Of a stretch of DNA of 64,000 nt, positions 23,920-36,391 are shown piece by piece (within the stretch, counting starts at the first letter, position 1; every line of letters begins with the position of its first letter). Under the pieces are notes generated by a model. The model saw only the letters and a program-made list of their open reading frames with translations. It made no database searches and was not told the origin of the DNA. The DNA comes from Caprimulgus europaeus (taxonomy: Eukaryota > Chordata > Aves > Caprimulgiformes > Caprimulgidae), in the NCBI GenBank assembly GCA_907165065.1, contig OU015534.1:12655686-12719685 (forward strand), written 5' to 3'. Both the position numbers and the translations under genes were made by a program.

Positions 23920-26900
23920 TCACGCCTCCTCTGCAGTGGCATCGATCCCCGCATAGGTGAAGTTCTCGAACAGGGCCATGTTCACGTAGGCCTGTGGGGG
24001 AACCCCAGTCAGGAGCTGGTTGTGAGGGCCTCCTCCCATCCCCACTGGCACACTTGTGGGTGCTGTACCCTGGGGGGAGGCAATGGGGCTCCCCACACCC
24101 AAAAAGTGATGCTGGGGCTATCCCCACACTTGGTGAGGTCACACAGGTTCTACTGCTGGATGTCCCCCTCCCTGAGCCCAAGGGATGCCCCAGCTTTGGA
24201 CAAGCTCCACGCAGGACACGCATCCCTCTCACTGAGCTGGGGCACCGTGGGCACCCTGCACCCAGCCCTGCCACCACTGCCACTCACCTTCCTGGCCTCC
24301 AGCATGCGGATGAGCTGCATGGAGATCTGGGCAAAGGGTGGGCGCTCGTAGGGGCGGTCACGCCAGCACTGCCGCATCAGCTCGTACCTGGGGGCAGAGA
24401 GCTGGCAGTAGCTTGGCGTGCACAGGGGGAAAGCCTACAGAAAAGCTGGTTGTGGGACATGAGGGGAAGCAGGCACGAAATGAAAGCTTGGGAAGGGTGT
24501 TTGGATTGTGGGACCCCACCTCACGCCCCAGACATGGTGCAAAGCAGAACCAGGCAGGAGCTACCGCAAGTTGGTGGAAGCCCCATGGGGTAAGAGGGTC
24601 GGGGAGGTAGGTGCCATCATCAGCTGTGGCTTTCTCCCCACTTACACCTCGTCATCACAGTTGCGTGGCTTCTCCATGCGGTAGCCCTGGGGCAGCTTCT
24701 CGTAGAGCTCGGCACACGTCATCCCGCAGTACGGCGTTCCCCCTGCAGCCAGAGACACACAGCTGGCTGTGGTGGGCATGGTCCCCAAGTGTCCCCTCAG
24801 GAGCTGTGGGAGGACCAGACCTGCAGGGACCCGAGTGGAGGCAAGGGACACAGAAGAGCCTTACCCAAGCTGACGATCTCCCAGAGCAGGACGCCAAATG
24901 ACCACCTGAAAGGGCAGGAGCCAAGGCTGTGATGGAACCCCCAGCTGTGCCCCACTTATGGGCACAGGGCAAAGCCCTTGGTGGAGCAACCAGCCACAGC
25001 TTGGGCTGAGCCAGCAGCTCCCCAGGGAGATGCATCAGCATCACCTCCCACCCTTGCAGCACCCAGAGCAAAAGCATCACTGCACTGACCACCCTGGAGG
25101 GGTGGAGGCAGCCATGGCCATGTCCCATGCCCAGTGCCCCTGCGTGCAGGACTTACACGTCGCTCTTGGTGGTGTACACACTATAGTTCAGGGACTCGAT
25201 GGCCATCCAGCGAACTGGCAAGCGGCCCTGGGAAAACAGAGGGTGACTTTCAGGGGAGGGGGGATGCCCCATGGATGGAGGATGGTCATGATCCAGGCAG
25301 TCCCAGTATGGTAGGTCGTTCCCACTGATGACGGGGGTCCTGCCCACCACACTGGTGCAAGCCCCATGGAGGTGCTTCACTCCTGCCTCACCATTGTCTT
25401 CTTCACGTAGACCTCCTCCCCTCTGGAAAGGCCAAAGTCAGCAATCTTGGAGGCCAGGTTTTCTCCCACCAGGATGTTCCTGGCTGCCAGGTCTCTGTGA
25501 ATGAACTGAATTGGGGCCAGCAGTCAGCAGGAGCCACATGCTCCCTCCTGCTGGCCCCAGGGATCTCATGCCCTGATGGGGAGCCCTCAGGCCCCAGGGG
25601 AAGGATGCTCAGGGGAAGTACCTGCTTCTCACTCAGGTACTGCATCCCCTTGGCCACATCTGAGGCAAACTGGAGGAGCTGCTGAGAGGTGAGGGTGGAA
25701 GCAGTGCCGTGTTCCTTAGCAAAGGCCGGATCTGTCTCCAGAACTCGGCTTTTGCGGAGGAAGTCAAGGAGGTTTCCATAGGGAGCGTACTCAATGGCGA
25801 TGTACAGGTAGCCTGGAGGGCAGAAGGAAGTTGGGCTTGTGGGGCTCTCCTCAGCAAAGAGGAATACACAGCCAGGCAGGTGCTGTGGGGCTGGGGAGAA
25901 GGGGACAGCCCTCACCCTTGTTCTCACAGGCACCCAGCAAGTTGATGATGTTAGGGTGATGGCCCAGTTTGCACAGCACCTCCAGCTCCCCAGCAAAATC
26001 CCGGTGGTCATTCTCCGAAGCAAACTCTGAAAGCAAAGAAAGGGTGGATGCCTCAGTCCTACAACAAGGGCCCTTCCTTTCCTCCTCTGCTGGTGGCTCC
26101 TGCCCCTCCTCAGCCCTAAGCATGGCCCAGGATGCATCTGTGTCCCCCAGCCCAGCCCAGCCCAGCCCAGCCCACCCCACCCACCTCCTTGCACCTCTCA
26201 CCTTTGAGCATCTTGATGGCCGCGTTCATTTTCAGGCCATCCTTTTTGATCATGGCCCTGATGACCTGCCCAAAGTTGCCCTCCCCGATCATGTCCTCAA
26301 ACTTGATGTCTTCCCACTCCAGGATGGGGTAGCTGAGAGGCTCAGGCTGTGGCTTCGGCCGGCGTGTCAGGGTCAGGGTGCCCGAGTTGAACTGCAGGAT
26401 GGTCTCTTCCCCCTGGCAGACGGGAGCGGGTGAGGTTAGAGGCACTGGGCACCTCTCTGCCCGTGCGGCAGTCCCGGCAGGGCAGGCGTCATGGGCAAGG
26501 GTGGGCTCCGCACCCTCTCTGCGTGGAAGTGAGGTCTGGCTGCATCTGGGCTGGAGGCTACGGAGCGTGACCTGGAGCGGGCCGGGACGTGGGGAGCTGG
26601 GGACATGGTCCTGGTGGGGCAGGCGGCACTCACCGAGCCAGACTGGTATGTAAAGGTGCGGCGCCGGTGGAAAAAATTCTTCTTGATGAGGAAAAGCGCC
26701 AGTAGGGCAAAGAGGATGGTGAGGCAGGTGACGGACACAGAGCCGACGATGGCCAAGAGCAGCTGCTGGTCTATTCCCGCCTGCTCAGTGCTCTGGCTGC
26801 CCAGGCTGGGTGGCACGCTCAGTGCTCCTGCCAAAAGAAGGGATGGAGGGTCCTGGTACATGGCTGAGCCCTGCCCAGCCACAGGTGGCCAAGCACCAAG

Positions 26901-29900
26901 ACTGCAGCTCCCTCCCAGCACCTCAGGACTCCAGGAATACACCACAGATGCATCCTGAGCTCCCAGGGCCATGGGTAACACAGGAGTGAAGGTGTCACTG
27001 CCAAGACCCTGCCCCCAAACCTGCCAGTTTCTGGACCTCCAACCAGCTCTGGGTCCAGCCACCAGCTCCTCCTGTGTCAGCTCTGCCTTGCTCCTCTAGC
27101 TCCTCATGCACCATGTCACCCTTTGGCCAAGGCAGAACCAGTCTGGGGGTGCCATGCTGTCGCCATGCCACCCATGCCCCATCAGAACTAGGAGAAGCAG
27201 GATTTCTGAAGATGCTCATAAGTGGTTTGGGTTTGGGCTGCTGCTTCAGAGCTGCTCTGGTCACTCTTTGCTGACACAGATGCTGAGCCCAAGCTCCAGC
27301 AGAGCCGTGAGCCTCCTGGCTGCTGGGACACCCCACTCACCATCCCCCAAGGTCTTGGCTTTCACAGGCTGGCTCCACTCCCCTGGGACATGGGAGTTGG
27401 CCCGAACGCGAAACTGGTAGCTGGTGCTGGCGTTGAGGCCCCCAATGATCTTGGTGGTCTCGGCGCCGCTGTCCGTGTCCATCCACTGAGGCTCGCTGGT
27501 GCCCCCCAGCTGCTGCAGCTCCACGATGTACTTGGTGATGCCCCCGTTGGGGTACTCGGGGACCTGCCAGGAGAGCCTGACAGCCGTGTCAGACACGGAC
27601 TCTGCTGAGAGTGACCGCGGCGAGGAGGGACCTGGGACAAGGAGAGGAGAACATCAGCCCCAGAACGGGGCTCTTGGCACTGCAAGGACGGAGCACTAGC
27701 TTTAGGACTGGACCCCATGGATGGCAATGGCAACCAAAGCCATGCCAGGTTTGAGGGACCTTCACGGACTCCTGGCCTGTGCTTAGGTGGAGGCAGGAGG
27801 ACGTGGACATGGACCCTGGGGCTGGGAGTGGAGCTCTGGGTACAACAACAGGGCAGGACTGCACCCACAAAAATTCCCAGCCTCAGGGACCATCAAACTA
27901 GATGTCTCTGTATTGATTAGCTCCTAGGATATTTTCTTTCTCCAACCTTCCCTCACACACAGTAGGTTTTGAGTATTTTATCATTCCTACCACCTCCTCT
28001 GAGCTTTCTCCATCCTGCCCACAGCCCTAAACCCAAATTCCCAAATCACACAAAGCTCTTAGAAGTAGCAAGTGGAGAAACTCACATCCTCCAAGCGTGA
28101 TGCTCACCAGCCCTCCCAATGCATAGTGGCCAGCACTGAGCTGCACTGAAAGCCTCGTGCATCCCTCCCACCTTGGTTGCCAGAAATGTTGGTCAGGCTG
28201 ATGCTCCACTTCCCCAAAGTCTCCCACCTACGTGGGGTTTGTGTGTGTGTGTGCCCCCAGGAAGGGCTGCAGATCTCCCCAAGCCCTAGTGACTGTCCAG
28301 CAAAATTACCAGCTAGTGAGGTTAAACTGAACCAAATGGAAATAAATTTTTCACACTATGCATAATTATATCGAGGAACTTGTTGCTACAGGAAGTTGTA
28401 AAGGCCACAAGTATAGACAGGTCCATCAGGGCTTGGACAAGGGCATGGAGGACAGATCTGTTTGTAAGCATCACTTGTTATGGCCTAAATGTCATGTGCA
28501 ACTTCGGATGTTTCTCAGCTGCTTGGTGCTGGAGGCTGCAGGTTCTAGTGGGGAAAGGAGGACCCATTTTCCCCCAAGCAGCTGTTCATGTGCTACCAGA
28601 GATGGCATACAGAAGCAGCCGGACCTGGGGATGGTTACTGTTACATTTATAACTGATTTATCACTGTAATTCCCTGTAATAATTCCCTGTGCCCTGCCAG
28701 ACTCACCTTTGCTGTTGATCATGACCTTGTAGAGGTCGGAGGGGGGCCCCAGGCTGGTGCAGTGGTAGACCAGCACCTCCAGCCCGTACTCCTTGTTGAA
28801 CTCCAGGCCCCCAATGCGGGCGGAGAGCACAGAGATGGACGTGATGTTTTTCTCACAGACCAGCCGCCTTGCAGAGTCGAAAAGGTGGACGATGAACCCA
28901 TGTGCTGGCTCGTGGTTACTTGGCAATTTCCAGTTGACATGAAGTGTGTTTTTCTCCTCTATGGACCAACCTTCGATCACAGGCTTGACTGTGGGCTCTG
29001 CAAACAAAAAGGCAACCAATCCTCATGCACAAAGTTAGGGGTAGGGTCAGTGTTAGGGTCAGGGTGTGGGTGAGGGACATGGGGGCTCACCAAGGCACTC
29101 AGTCACCATGATGGCCTCAGGCCCTTTGCTGCCCTCCCCACCATCCCCTGGCCGGCTCAGCTGCACCTTGACGACGTAGGCAGTCACTGGACGGAGGTTC
29201 ATGAGGGTGATGTTCTCGCTGTTGTCGACTGTTGGCCAAGAGGACATGTCAAAGCCACACCCATGACCCACACTCTGCCTCACCACTGGTGTCCTTCTTT
29301 GCATCACTGCAGGGGTTCCAGGATGGAGACCTCTTCCCACCCCAGTCCCCCACTGGCTGGGGTAGCCGTCCCCTCCTGCATGGGTCCTACCTGTGTCCCC
29401 CCTCCCCTGGCAAACACATACCCACAATGGAGGACCATGCTGAAGTGTCATCCTTGGGCTTGTAGAGCAGCTTGATGGAGACAATGGGTCCGTCACCAGA
29501 GAAGCAATCCACAGGTGACACCACAAGCTGGCGGCTCTGCTTGGCCAGCAGCCGGGGGGGGGTCAGGGGTGCTGGAGGCACTGGAGGGGAAGGAGGGAAC
29601 AACACTAGTGGAACTGGGAGCAACAAGGAGCAGATTGCGTGGACATTCACCACCTCTTGGCTCCTTTCAGCTTTGTCAAAGAAGTCTTTTATCATCACCC
29701 AAACCTGTCTGCTGGCACTGCAGCACATGATGGCTGCCACCTAGTCCAGTGGGTGGGGGGTTTGGCATTGTCACAGCATGCCATCAGCCTCCCCGAGCAG
29801 CCCCAGCTTGTCCCCCTTGTGCCACCACCCTTTCCTCACCTCGGATGTTGACCTTGACTTTCCGGCTGTCCTGGCCCCCAGTTGTGGAGACTCGGCACTC

Positions 29901-32900
29901 CCAGAGCCCCGTGTCTGCCTTCGTCAGGTGCCGCACCTGAAACTCGCAGGTGATCTGCCCTGGCTCGATGATGGCTTTGATGAGCTGTGGGCACACAGGG
30001 CACCGTCAGCCCCCCCAGCTCAGCCCCCCAGCTCCCTGTGCTGGCCTGGAGCTGCTCAGCAGACTGGCAGGGAAACAGGTGCCTTTGGGGGAGCTGGCAA
30101 TGTGGGTGGGGGCTGATGTGCAGGGATGGCAGTGAGGTGAGGGCACAGGGCTGTGGGGAGCAGGCGCCAGGCAAGAGGCAGTACCTTGAGCACAGTGCCG
30201 TCAGCCTTGCGCAGCTCCACGCTGTCGCTGGCAGGCAGTGGGTTGCCGGTGGCCACACAGCTGATGATGGGCTCTGAGCCCAGGTTGAACTCCAGCTCTG
30301 AGGCCAGTTGGATGATCTGGGGGAACCGGTCTGGTGCAGAGAAATTTGCATTAGGGGCTGGCCCTGCTCCTCCCCAGGCACAAGAGATGCTGGCACCTTT
30401 CCCCAGTCCCATCTGCAGCTGAACCCCAGTGCTGGGTGCTGCGGTCCAGCCCTGATCCCTACCCCATGTGCTGGGATTGGCAACGCTCTCAGCACAGCTA
30501 ATCCAGGGGGAACAGACTAGATGTTCACCTTGCAGCGCCCTGGTTTCCATAGGGCTGGGGGCTGCTTCTGCAGGCAAGGGAGGCTGTGGAGCCAGCTGGT
30601 GAGACTAGTAGCCCACAGTCCCCCCAGTCACTGGTGATGAAGGAGCCAGAGCCAGATTCCACCCAAGGGCAGGGGACAGAAACCTGCTGTGGCCCCACGC
30701 CAGCCTCACCTGACTTCTCGCAGTGCTGCCCATGCCAGCCTGCGGGGCAGACGCAGCCACTGAAGCGGTTACAGCTGCCTCCATTTTGGCAGGCACACCC
30801 CAGGGCACAGTCGGGGCCGTAGTATCCCAAGGGACAGGCTGCAGGAAGAGGAAAGCTCATTGGTACCCCTGGCCATGGCATGGGGCTGGCACAGTGCAGG
30901 CCCGTGGAGGCAGAGACCATGGTCAGCTGGTGCAGACAGCGGCACTGCTCAGCCCATGCCAACTCTCAGGCCGGGAGAGGTTTGCATGGGCCCTGGAGGA
31001 AGCCCAGGCTGGATGGGTGATGCAGTGGATGCCCACATCCCCATACCTTGGCTGCAGCGGGAGCCGCTCCAGCCTGAGGCGCAGGAGCAGCCGTAGGGGT
31101 CCGGCAGGCAGAAGCTCAGCCCCCTGCAGCCCTGGGCTCTCTGGCATGTCTCTTGGCAGTTGCGGCCAAACTGGCCTTCCCGGCAGGCTGGAAAAACAAG
31201 CACGGTACTCACCCTCACTGGCCATTCACCCATGCACTGCTTGTGCATGGCATGCACTGGCTTGGGTGCCCTGAGCCTTGTGTTGGTGCCCCAGTCCCTG
31301 TATTGCCACCCTAAGCAGGAACGGGAGCTATATTCTGCGGAGAAGATGGATGGTCCTGCCTTGCTCCAGGAACAGGGGGCACCGCGGGCAGGGAGGTGCT
31401 GGGGATGCACGTGGAGTTTCTGGCCATGGTACCCAGGTCTGGGGGTGCAGCGGGGCCCATGTGTGTGCCCTGGGCACAGCTCCCGCAGCCGGGCAGCCCA
31501 GCAACTACCTCGCTCGCAGCGGGTGCCCATGAACCCGGGAGGACAGATGCATTCGCCAACATGGTCGTGGCAGATGCCGCCGTTCAGACAGTCGGGACAG
31601 TCCTTCTCGCAGGATGGTCCCCATTTCTTTGCAGGGCAGGCTGCAGAGAGAGCAGAGGGGGTGCAGGGTGGCACCAGGACAATGGGCAGGGTATGGCCGC
31701 CTGTCCCCACGTCCTGTGGAGCCAGGCTCCCCTCACCTCTCACGATCAGGCGGTAGAAGGCACTCCACAGAGGGCTGTCCCCCATGAACGTGGCGCTGTA
31801 GACACCGTTTTCGCTCACGCTGACGTTGGGGAGCGTCAGGGTGACGTGGTCGCCCCTGACCTCGCCCCGGTCTGTGGTCTGGTAGTAGGTGCCTGCAAGG
31901 GGGCAGAGGGTGACCCAGGGCCCCCCCACACCCCTGGGGCCAGCACCAGGCACTGTCTGGGAGCAGCCCCCACCCCACACCTGCTCTCAGGGCCACTTGC
32001 CATTTCTTTTCCACATAATGTCCGTCTCCTTCCTCTTGAGGATCCTGGCAGAGAAGGTGGCTGGCTCAGCGATGTTCACAGACTGCGTGGCCTTCACCGG
32101 GAAGAGATGGGCTGTGGAGGAGGAAGAGCAGAAGCAGCAGTCAGCTCCCAGTGCACTCACACCCAAGGGCAGCACTGACACCCCAGACCAGCCAACCCAA
32201 AACACAGCCCTGTCCCGGCCCAGCCCAGCACCCACCACACATTTCTGCTGGGACATGATGCCACGCCTGTCTATCCACCCCATGTGGAAGCTGGGACCCA
32301 CTTGAGCTTCTGCAGGGACAGATGCTCCCTTCCCAGCCCCACCAGCCCCCGTGTGCAGGCACCAAGGAGTGGGACAGGGCACCCTGCCCTCTTGCCAGCC
32401 CCAGTGCGGGATGCTGCTGACAGCAGCCTGGGGAGGTGACAGCTGGGACAAACCTGCATGGTGCACCCCAATTGCGGCCAGCCTGGGGAGGTGTGGGTCA
32501 GCCGCAGGCAGGGACAGCACGGGCAGGCGCGGGGTGGTGAGGGGAAGCAGGCATGGGGAGGGCTGCATGCTGGCCCACGGGACCAATGGCTCTGTCATGG
32601 TTGTTTTCCTGATTTCCCAGGTGTTGGGGCGTGCAGCAGCAATGAACTCTCAGAGTATTAATGTGAGTCAGACAGAGCCCAGCTCTGAGCCTGTATGTGA
32701 CTATAAATATGTTAAGGCCTCGGAAACCAAGCCCTGGGTGTGCCAGGACAGACACAAAAGAGGGCATGGGCGAGCGCTGGCTCTTGGAACCTGCCAGTGT
32801 GCCAGCTTGCACACACTAAAAGCAGCCACGCCAGGCCGGAGCTCAGGCACATCCAGCCCCGCGTCCTGCCCGGGCGAGGCCAGGGGCCGGAGGAAGTGGC

Positions 32901-35900
32901 ACATGCCTCGGACACTTGGGGAAGGGCACCGCAGGTCACACGTCCGGGTAATTCCCCACGTTTGCCTCCCTGCCTTCAGCGGTTTGCAGCCCAGGAGCTT
33001 CCCGAGCCAGGTATTATCCCTCTAGTTGGGATCTTTCTACCACGGACTTTGCAGTCGCTGGCAAAGGGCACACAGATCAGATGTGGCCCCCGTCCTGTCT
33101 CACTCTGTCTCAGTCACTGGAGCGAGAGCCCGACACAACCCAACGCATGTAGCTGTGCTGAATTTTGTCCGCTGCTCCATCACCACTCAGTAGTGTCTGC
33201 AGCCCCTCAAAGAGCTCATCCTTCCCCGGCAGCTCGGGGACAGCACTGCCACATTTGCTTGTTCAGTTGTTTGTAACCATGAGTGGCACGCCAGTGACAA
33301 AAACCATGAACTAACTATGATTCTTGCTCCTTTTCTTTTAGTCAGTTATTTACCCATGCAGAGACTGCCTCTGCCACCCTCTGGGTCCAGAGTTGCTCCC
33401 AAAGAGCCTTTGAAAGGGAATTTTGTCAATTTTCTCTGGACCCCTGCACAGACAGCCTCATCCAGGTCACCCACAGATCCTCACTGCTGCCGCCCCACAG
33501 ACCCTCCCACTGCAAACTCATGCTGCCTCTTCCTCAGGTACCACATAACCACAAATTCTGCTCTTTATTACAGTTTCTACTAATTTGCCTGGTTCCAGTT
33601 TGGGTTCACAGGCCTGTGACTCCCCACCCAGAAAGCTTTAGGAAAGACAGGCGTCCCACGAGCAGCCTTGCCGCCTGCCCTCCGCTCACGCCCCACGCTC
33701 ATGGCAAGCCCTGCCTGGCAACGCTGCGCTGCTCTGTTCTGCTATTTATCGCCTGTCTCCTGCTATCAGCACTGGCATTTTAGACAAATCCCTGGAGACA
33801 TTTCCCCAGCTTCTCTATCATGTACACAGATGCAAAACCAAAGAATTTTATTTTTTTCTGCAAGGGCCTCTTTGACTATTCTAAAAACACAGGTTATTGC
33901 CAGGTTTAAACCCTTCTGAAATTCCTCCTCATGACCTTTTTGGTCTGTTTTGCTGTGTTTTCCAAAGTTTGTCATCCTTCCTGTGTTATTCTTTGTGCAT
34001 GACCTTTTGGGAGATGGCAGCTTTCCTCTAGCAGCATTCCCCACCCACTTCTTCATCGCCCTGGCCTGCTTTGGTGCACTCTTGGGCTTAACTGGAGAGA
34101 CAATACGTGCTGAGCCTCCTTGGTGGGTTCTGTACACAGCCCTCCCTCCCCTTGTAAAGATGTGATTTTTTTATTAGTTTTCTTTGATCCATCTTCCTCA
34201 CCTTTTTTTTTTTTTTCACCTCTTTAACAGAGCAACAGCAGCTTGTGTGGCACTTGAAAAAAAGCTGGTGGTTTGGCACTTTTAACTCCCGCAGAAGCTT
34301 GGGCCTGGACACCAACCAGATCCTCTGCAACGGTATTTTGGCCTGGCTATGGTGACCCAGGAGCAAGGGGCTGGCTGGGAGCCCCCCACCATGGGATGCC
34401 CCATCATCCCAACAGGACCACAGAGCTGTCATCTCTCCTGGGACTTATACAGGGGGACACCTGGGGGTGCAGAGCCCCCACTGCACTCCTTGCCCCCGCT
34501 GCTGGCTGTATCGCCCACACCATCTCCCAGTGCCACCGCCTTCCTCCCTCGGCACCTCTGTGCTGCTCTGCTTCATCAGACCGGCAGGCTCTGTTTCCAA
34601 TTGAACCACTGGCATTTTTGGTTCCAGGCTCTGGACAAGGATGTAGGCTGGTCCCTGCTCTTTGAGGGATGCTTGGAGCTTACTGGCAGCCTCTGTTCCC
34701 CAGCCTGGAGATACCAGAGCTACTCAAAGTGATATGCTAAAGCTGTGTTTTAACATGGGCAGGGAAACTTGTATCCCCCTCATCTCATTCTCAGCAAAAA
34801 GTCGACTGCTTTAGCCAAAACTTTATAAATAAAAGCTAGACAGCATCCTGAGGCAAACAGCTATCACATAAAATGCCAATCCTAATAGTTTTGTGAAGTC
34901 TCAAGCACAGGGAGAGCGGAGGTCAGGGGAGCAGTGTGGGAAAGCACTGCCCTGGACAGTATCCCTGCTGCTGACCCACCTAGGGAGACACTTTATATGG
35001 CCCAAAATGGGACCAGAGGACAAGAGCCCAGTGCTGCCCTCGGCTACAGTGCACCCTGGTAGTGCCTCTCATGGAGACCCCACCGTCAGAGCAGCAGTGT
35101 GCTACTGTGGCATGGTGCTTGCCAAGCGCCTGGGGAGGCTGCTGGAGATGCGTCCCCGTGCTACCTCTTGCCTGGAGCCCGTGGCAGGGGCACGGGGCTG
35201 GTACTGCTCCCATGGGCTGCCCCCTGCCCTGGTTAATGATTTCCAGATCCCACCATCTCCTCCAAGGGCATCTGGCTTCCTCTTGGACCTTGCCCTGCTG
35301 CTGGGCACTGTGCCCAGCCCAGCCAGCTGCCCACGCTGCCGCCTGTCCCCGCACACCTCCACAGGGCTCAGCCGCACTCCTCCAGCTGAACAACCCTTCC
35401 CTCTCCACCCCACTGGTGCCAGCAAACCCCAAATCTAACCCTTGGGTCACTGCTGTTCCCCTGCCATGCCGGCTGGTGCCAGGATTGTGAAACATGGGGC
35501 AAGCAGCTCCCGTGTGGACCCAGCTGGCAGGCGGGGAGCTGCCACCGCCCCCCAAGCCGCTCACCGTTGTGGCTGTTGTGCACGTAGACCACCTGGGCCT
35601 GCTCAGTCGGGGTGCGCCCCAGGCAGTAGAGGATCCCCACCAGGTCAGCCATGGAGAAACCCCTGGCCTGGACGTGGTTGCTGCGGTTGCGGTAGTTTTG
35701 GAAGCCTGTCTTGGGGTGCGTCATCACGATCTTGTTCTCCCGCTCGATCTGCAGGTAGCTCACATCACGGTCCCCCATGACGCAGGAGAGGAAGAAATCG
35801 GAGTGGGACAGGCTCTGCACATTGGCGATCAGGGTGATGTCCAGGATGGCCCCTGGGGTGGATAGCACGAGGGTGTGTCATGGCTGGACAAGGCCACAGC

Positions 35901-36391
35901 TGTCCCAGTCCTGCCTCAGGACCAGACCCCCCATCCAGATGTCAACCCCTTTCTAAGATGTTTTCCAGGACCCTCACCCCAGCCCAGGAGCCATGCCAGG
36001 GAACTGCCAGGCTGGGTGTAGACCCATTGGGATGGCACAGTGGGCATTTCCACTTTCTGGAGATCCCTGTGGGCTCAGCCACAAGCAAAGCGTGCAGTAG
36101 GATGGAGGTCTCAGGACCCCTCTCCTCCCACAAGCTGCCTGCACTCCAGCCCCATGCTGGGGAGAGGCAGGCAGGGGAGGGCACTGGCGGCCTCTGAGGT
36201 CTTCAAATGGCCGATCACAAAGCAGTGTTTCCTCCCTCCAAACCCTGCTCCGATGGTGCCACTGAGCTCCCACAGCTGCCTGGTCCCACCAAACCTCCCT
36301 GGGGCAGGGGCCGCTCCCTGGGGCTGAGGGAAAGAGGCAATTTACCTGCCATCCATGGGAAGAGAAGCAGGAGATAAACCTGGAGTTCCAT
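23920..36391 (-). CDS. TIE1: TIE1, endothelial receptor tyrosine kinase
   Basis: Twenty-three coding exons (5' to 3'): 36391-36346, 35852-35565, 32111-32001, 31892-31737, 31640-31509, 31187-31047, 30838-30710, 30330-30185, 29984-29840, 29580-29422, 29228-29091, 28997-28707, 27631-27341, 26827-26634, 26412-26202, 26026-25916, 25812-25622, 25505-25392, 25227-25157, 24905-24865, 24742-24646, 24387-24288 and 23991-23920. They total 3375 nt, 1124 aa (human 1138). TIE1 is the orphan partner of TIE2 in angiopoietin signalling in blood and lymph vessels. Seen: signal peptide (1-15 and on), Ig1 (to about 200), three EGF modules (201-334), Ig2 (335-431), three FN3 domains (432-724), TM helix 747-772, kinase with GEGNFGQV (832-839), Lys856, HRDLAARN (Asp965) and DFG (Asp983), and the conserved tail [18 protein letters not shown]. 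The exon 3 donor is GC, not GT. Confidence 0.98.
26148..26180. repeat. Short (CCCAG)n array in a TIE1 intron
   Basis: Five or six CCCAG units decay into CCACCCC, ending about 20 nt from the donor of TIE1 exon 15. On the sense strand it is a G-triplet-rich tract of the kind often seen next to 5' splice sites in short GC-rich introns. Confidence 0.75.
27632..28706 (-). other. TIE1: TIE1 intron 12
   Basis: A 1.07 kb intron between the second and third FN3 exons, long for this gene outside its 5' end. It contains a CR1-like segment (28325-28480) and a short (GT)n tract near 28238-28252. No exon is seen. Confidence 0.7.
28325..28480 (+). repeat. Diverged CR1-like segment, sense orientation
   Basis: The words 'aaataaatttttcacac', 'aggaacttgttgctacagga', 'agttgtaaaggccac' and 'ggcttggacaagg' resemble the end of the CR1/L3 coding region followed by the 3' part, read in the sense direction. 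It is clearly more diverged than the element at 545-735. Recognition by eye only. Confidence 0.5.
32112..35564 (-). other. TIE1: TIE1 intron 2, the longest intron
   Basis: A 3.45 kb intron between the two exons encoding the first Ig domain. It has lower GC in the middle (33.8-34.3 kb) and a poly-T run at about 34203-34216. I recognise no exon, RNA gene or named transposon; an intronic enhancer is possible but nothing specific supports one. Confidence 0.6.

Noticed and set aside
33766-34137. Lysine-rich minus-strand frame in TIE1 intron 2
   Set aside because: No recognised domain, no splice context, and it lies in low-complexity AT-rich intron sequence.
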